From NCBI GenBank assembly GCA_020217165.1, contig JAIWOE010000186.1:1-7323 (forward strand): 7,323 nt of DNA. Reading direction: 5' to 3'. The notes under the pieces were generated by a model that worked only from the letters and a program-made list of their open reading frames with translations, did not search any database and was not told the origin of the DNA. Each line of letters opens with the position of its first letter. Positions within the stretch are counted from its first letter, which is position 1. Below are positions 6,048-7,323 of the stretch, piece by piece. Origin of the DNA: Desulfovibrio sp. GTDB taxonomy: Bacteria > Desulfobacterota > Desulfovibrionia > Desulfovibrionales > Desulfovibrionaceae. The position numbers and the translations under genes are program-made.

Positions 6048-6437
6048 ATGGCAGACACAACCACCATCACCCCCGATTTCGCCAAGCAGGGCGGCCTGGT
6101 GCCGGCCATTGCCCAGGATCACAAGACCGGCGAAGTGCTCATGCTGGCCTACATGAACGAGGAAGCCTGGGCCAAAACCCTGGAGACCGGCGAGGCGCAT
6201 TACTGGTCCCGCAGCCGCCAGAAACTCTGGCACAAGGGCGGCACCTCCGGCCATGTGCAAAAAATCGTCTCCATCCGCATTGATTGCGACAACGACACCC
6301 TGCTGCTGCTGGTGGACCAGGTTGGCGGCGCCGCCTGCCACGAAGGCTACTGCAGCTGTTTTTACCGTGAACTCAAGGACGGAGCCTGCAGCACCTGCTC
6401 CGCCTATGTCTTTGACCCCAAGGAGGTCTACAAATAA
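6048..6437 (+). CDS. hisI: Phosphoribosyl-AMP cyclohydrolase
   Basis: HisI opens the adenine ring of phosphoribosyl-AMP, the third step of histidine synthesis. This is the monofunctional form (129 residues, no fused HisE pyrophosphatase). Family blocks are [11 protein letters not shown] (31-41), [18 protein letters not shown] (51-68), [11 protein letters not shown] (77-87) and [12 protein letters not shown] (96-107). By comparison with the Methanothermobacter enzyme, D79, D81 and D83 should bind magnesium, and C80, C97 and C104 should bind the catalytic zinc at the dimer interface. The C-terminal tail after the core contains a further CSTC (114-117) before the common VFDPKEVYK ending. The ATG at 6048 has a suitable ribosome binding site; the frame is open further upstream, but that part runs through the terminator hairpin. 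The stop overlaps the hisG start (TAATG), so the two are translationally coupled. Confidence 0.96.
   Translation: MADTTTITPDFAKQGGLVPAIAQDHKTGEVLMLAYMNEEAWAKTLETGEAHYWSRSRQKLWHKGGTSGHVQKIVSIRIDCDNDTLLLLVDQVGGAACHEGYCSCFYRELKDGACSTCSAYVFDPKEVYK
6420..6427 (+). promoter_or_regulatory. Ribosome binding site of hisG inside hisI
   Basis: AAGGAGGT, a full-consensus Shine-Dalgarno, lies within the last codons of hisI, 9 nt before the hisG ATG at 6437. It supports efficient independent initiation in addition to coupling through the TAATG overlap. Confidence 0.85.
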
Positions 6438-7318
6438 TGGCCGGCGAGAATCGTCTCAAACTCGGCATTCCCAAGGGCTCCCTGCAGGACGCCACCATCG
6501 CGTTGTTCGCCAAGTCCGGCTGGAAGATCCGTCCCGCCCATCGCAACTACTTCCCCGAAGTGGATGACGCCGAGATCGTCTGTTCCATGTGCCGCGCCCA
6601 GGAAATGAGCCGGTATGTGGAATCCGGCCTCATGGACTGCGGGCTCACGGGCAAGGACTGGATTCTGGAAAACGAGTCCGACGTGGTGGAAGTGGCGGAT
6701 CTGGTCTACTCCAAAACCTCCAACCGCCCGGCCCGCTGGGTGCTGGCCGTGGCTGGGGACTCCCCCTACAAGCGCCCCGAGGACCTGCAGGGCAAGAAGA
6801 TTTCCACCGAACTGGTGGGCTTTACCAAACGGTATTTTGCCCAGGCCGGCATTGATGTGGAAGTGGAATTCAGCTGGGGCGCCACCGAGGCCAAGGTGGT
6901 GGAAGGCCTGGCCGACGCCATCGTGGAAGTGACCGAAACCGGCACCACCATCAAGGCCCACGGCCTGCGCATCATCTCGGAAATTCTCATCACCAACACC
7001 AAGTTCATCGCCAACAAGGCAGCCTGGGCCGACCCCTGGAAGCGGGCCAAGATCGAACAGCTGGTGCTGCTCCTGGAAGGCGCCCTGCGGGCGGAAAAGC
7101 TCGTGGGCCTGAAGATGAACGTCCCCCAGGACAAGATGGAAGCCGTCATGGCCGTGCTGCCGTCCCTGACCTCCCCCACGGTGGCGCATCTGTTCAATTC
7201 CAGCTGGGTCAGCGTGGAAATTGTGGTGGAACAGCACGTGGTGCGTTCCCTCATTCCCCAACTCAAGGCCAAGGGTGCGGAAGGCATCATCGAATACGCC
7301 CTGAACAAGGTCGTGTAA
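6437..7318 (+). CDS. hisG: ATP phosphoribosyltransferase, long (homo-hexameric) form
   Basis: HisG joins ATP and PRPP to make phosphoribosyl-ATP, the first and feedback-controlled step of histidine synthesis. At 293 residues it is the long form, which carries its own C-terminal ACT-like regulatory domain and does not need the HisZ subunit. The N-terminal nucleotide-binding block is LGIPKGSL (9-16). DCGLTGKDW is at 67-75. The PRPP-binding loop is [18 protein letters not shown] (160-177), with Glu164 where many homologues have Asp. The regulatory domain begins near residue 210 and includes [10 protein letters not shown] and the late GAEGIIEY segment, where histidine is expected to bind as inhibitor (family knowledge). 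The start overlaps the hisI stop by one base. Only 5 nt follow the TAA within the window, so its terminator is not visible. Confidence 0.96.
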   Translation: MAGENRLKLGIPKGSLQDATIALFAKSGWKIRPAHRNYFPEVDDAEIVCSMCRAQEMSRYVESGLMDCGLTGKDWILENESDVVEVADLVYSKTSNRPARWVLAVAGDSPYKRPEDLQGKKISTELVGFTKRYFAQAGIDVEVEFSWGATEAKVVEGLADAIVEVTETGTTIKAHGLRIISEILITNTKFIANKAAWADPWKRAKIEQLVLLLEGALRAEKLVGLKMNVPQDKMEAVMAVLPSLTSPTVAHLFNSSWVSVEIVVEQHVVRSLIPQLKAKGAEGIIEYALNKVV

Positions 7319-7323
7319 GGGTC

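Noticed and set aside
4536..6341. 601-codon reverse-strand open frame spanning rlmN and hisI
   Set aside because: It crosses two confidently identified + strand genes and an intrinsic terminator, and its translation shows no domain.
1..7323. Mobile elements, CRISPR arrays, tRNA genes or defence genes
   Set aside because: Looked for on both strands; there are no spaced direct repeats, transposase or integrase motifs, or tRNA-like cloverleaf and T-loop sequences.

Overview
The window is GC-rich chromosomal DNA with compact gene packing, and every gene reads on the + strand. PyrB, HisI and long-form HisG resemble those of sulfate-reducing Desulfovibrionales (Desulfovibrio and relatives). That placement rests on recalled protein similarity, not on a search. 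There is no tRNA, rRNA, CRISPR array, insertion sequence, integrase or phage gene. The content is housekeeping: cobalamin, pyrimidine and histidine biosynthesis plus RNA modification.

Layout. (1) Bases 2-277 are the C-terminal end of a SAM hydroxide adenosyltransferase (DUF62) gene that begins outside the window. (2) cobS (280-1041) starts 2 nt after it and makes the last-step enzyme joining the cobalamin rings to the lower-ligand ribazole. (3) A 133-nt gap holds a weak terminator-like hairpin, a weak promoter candidate and a small inverted-repeat structure. (4) pyrB (1175-2116) and pyrC (2119-3384) are 2 nt apart and encode consecutive steps of UMP synthesis. (5) A 42-nt gap leads to a 448-residue protein (3427-4773) built like a CCA-adding enzyme / poly(A) polymerase, but with its catalytic motifs eroded. 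(6) After 83 nt comes rlmN (4857-5912), the radical-SAM methyltransferase for 23S rRNA and tRNA adenosines. (7) A 135-nt gap carries a strong intrinsic terminator (6001-6028) only 19 nt before the next start codon. (8) hisI (6048-6437) and hisG (6437-7318) overlap by one base and encode steps 3 and 1 of histidine synthesis.

The genes fall into three probable transcription units: the upstream gene with cobS; pyrB-pyrC, perhaps with the CCA-like gene and rlmN; and hisI-hisG. No new multi-gene system is evident. The two points most worth following are the degenerate CCA-adding-enzyme paralogue, and the terminator so close to hisI, which suggests that hisIG may be controlled by premature termination. 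Two stretches rich in histidine codons flank that terminator, although neither lies in a convincing leader ORF.
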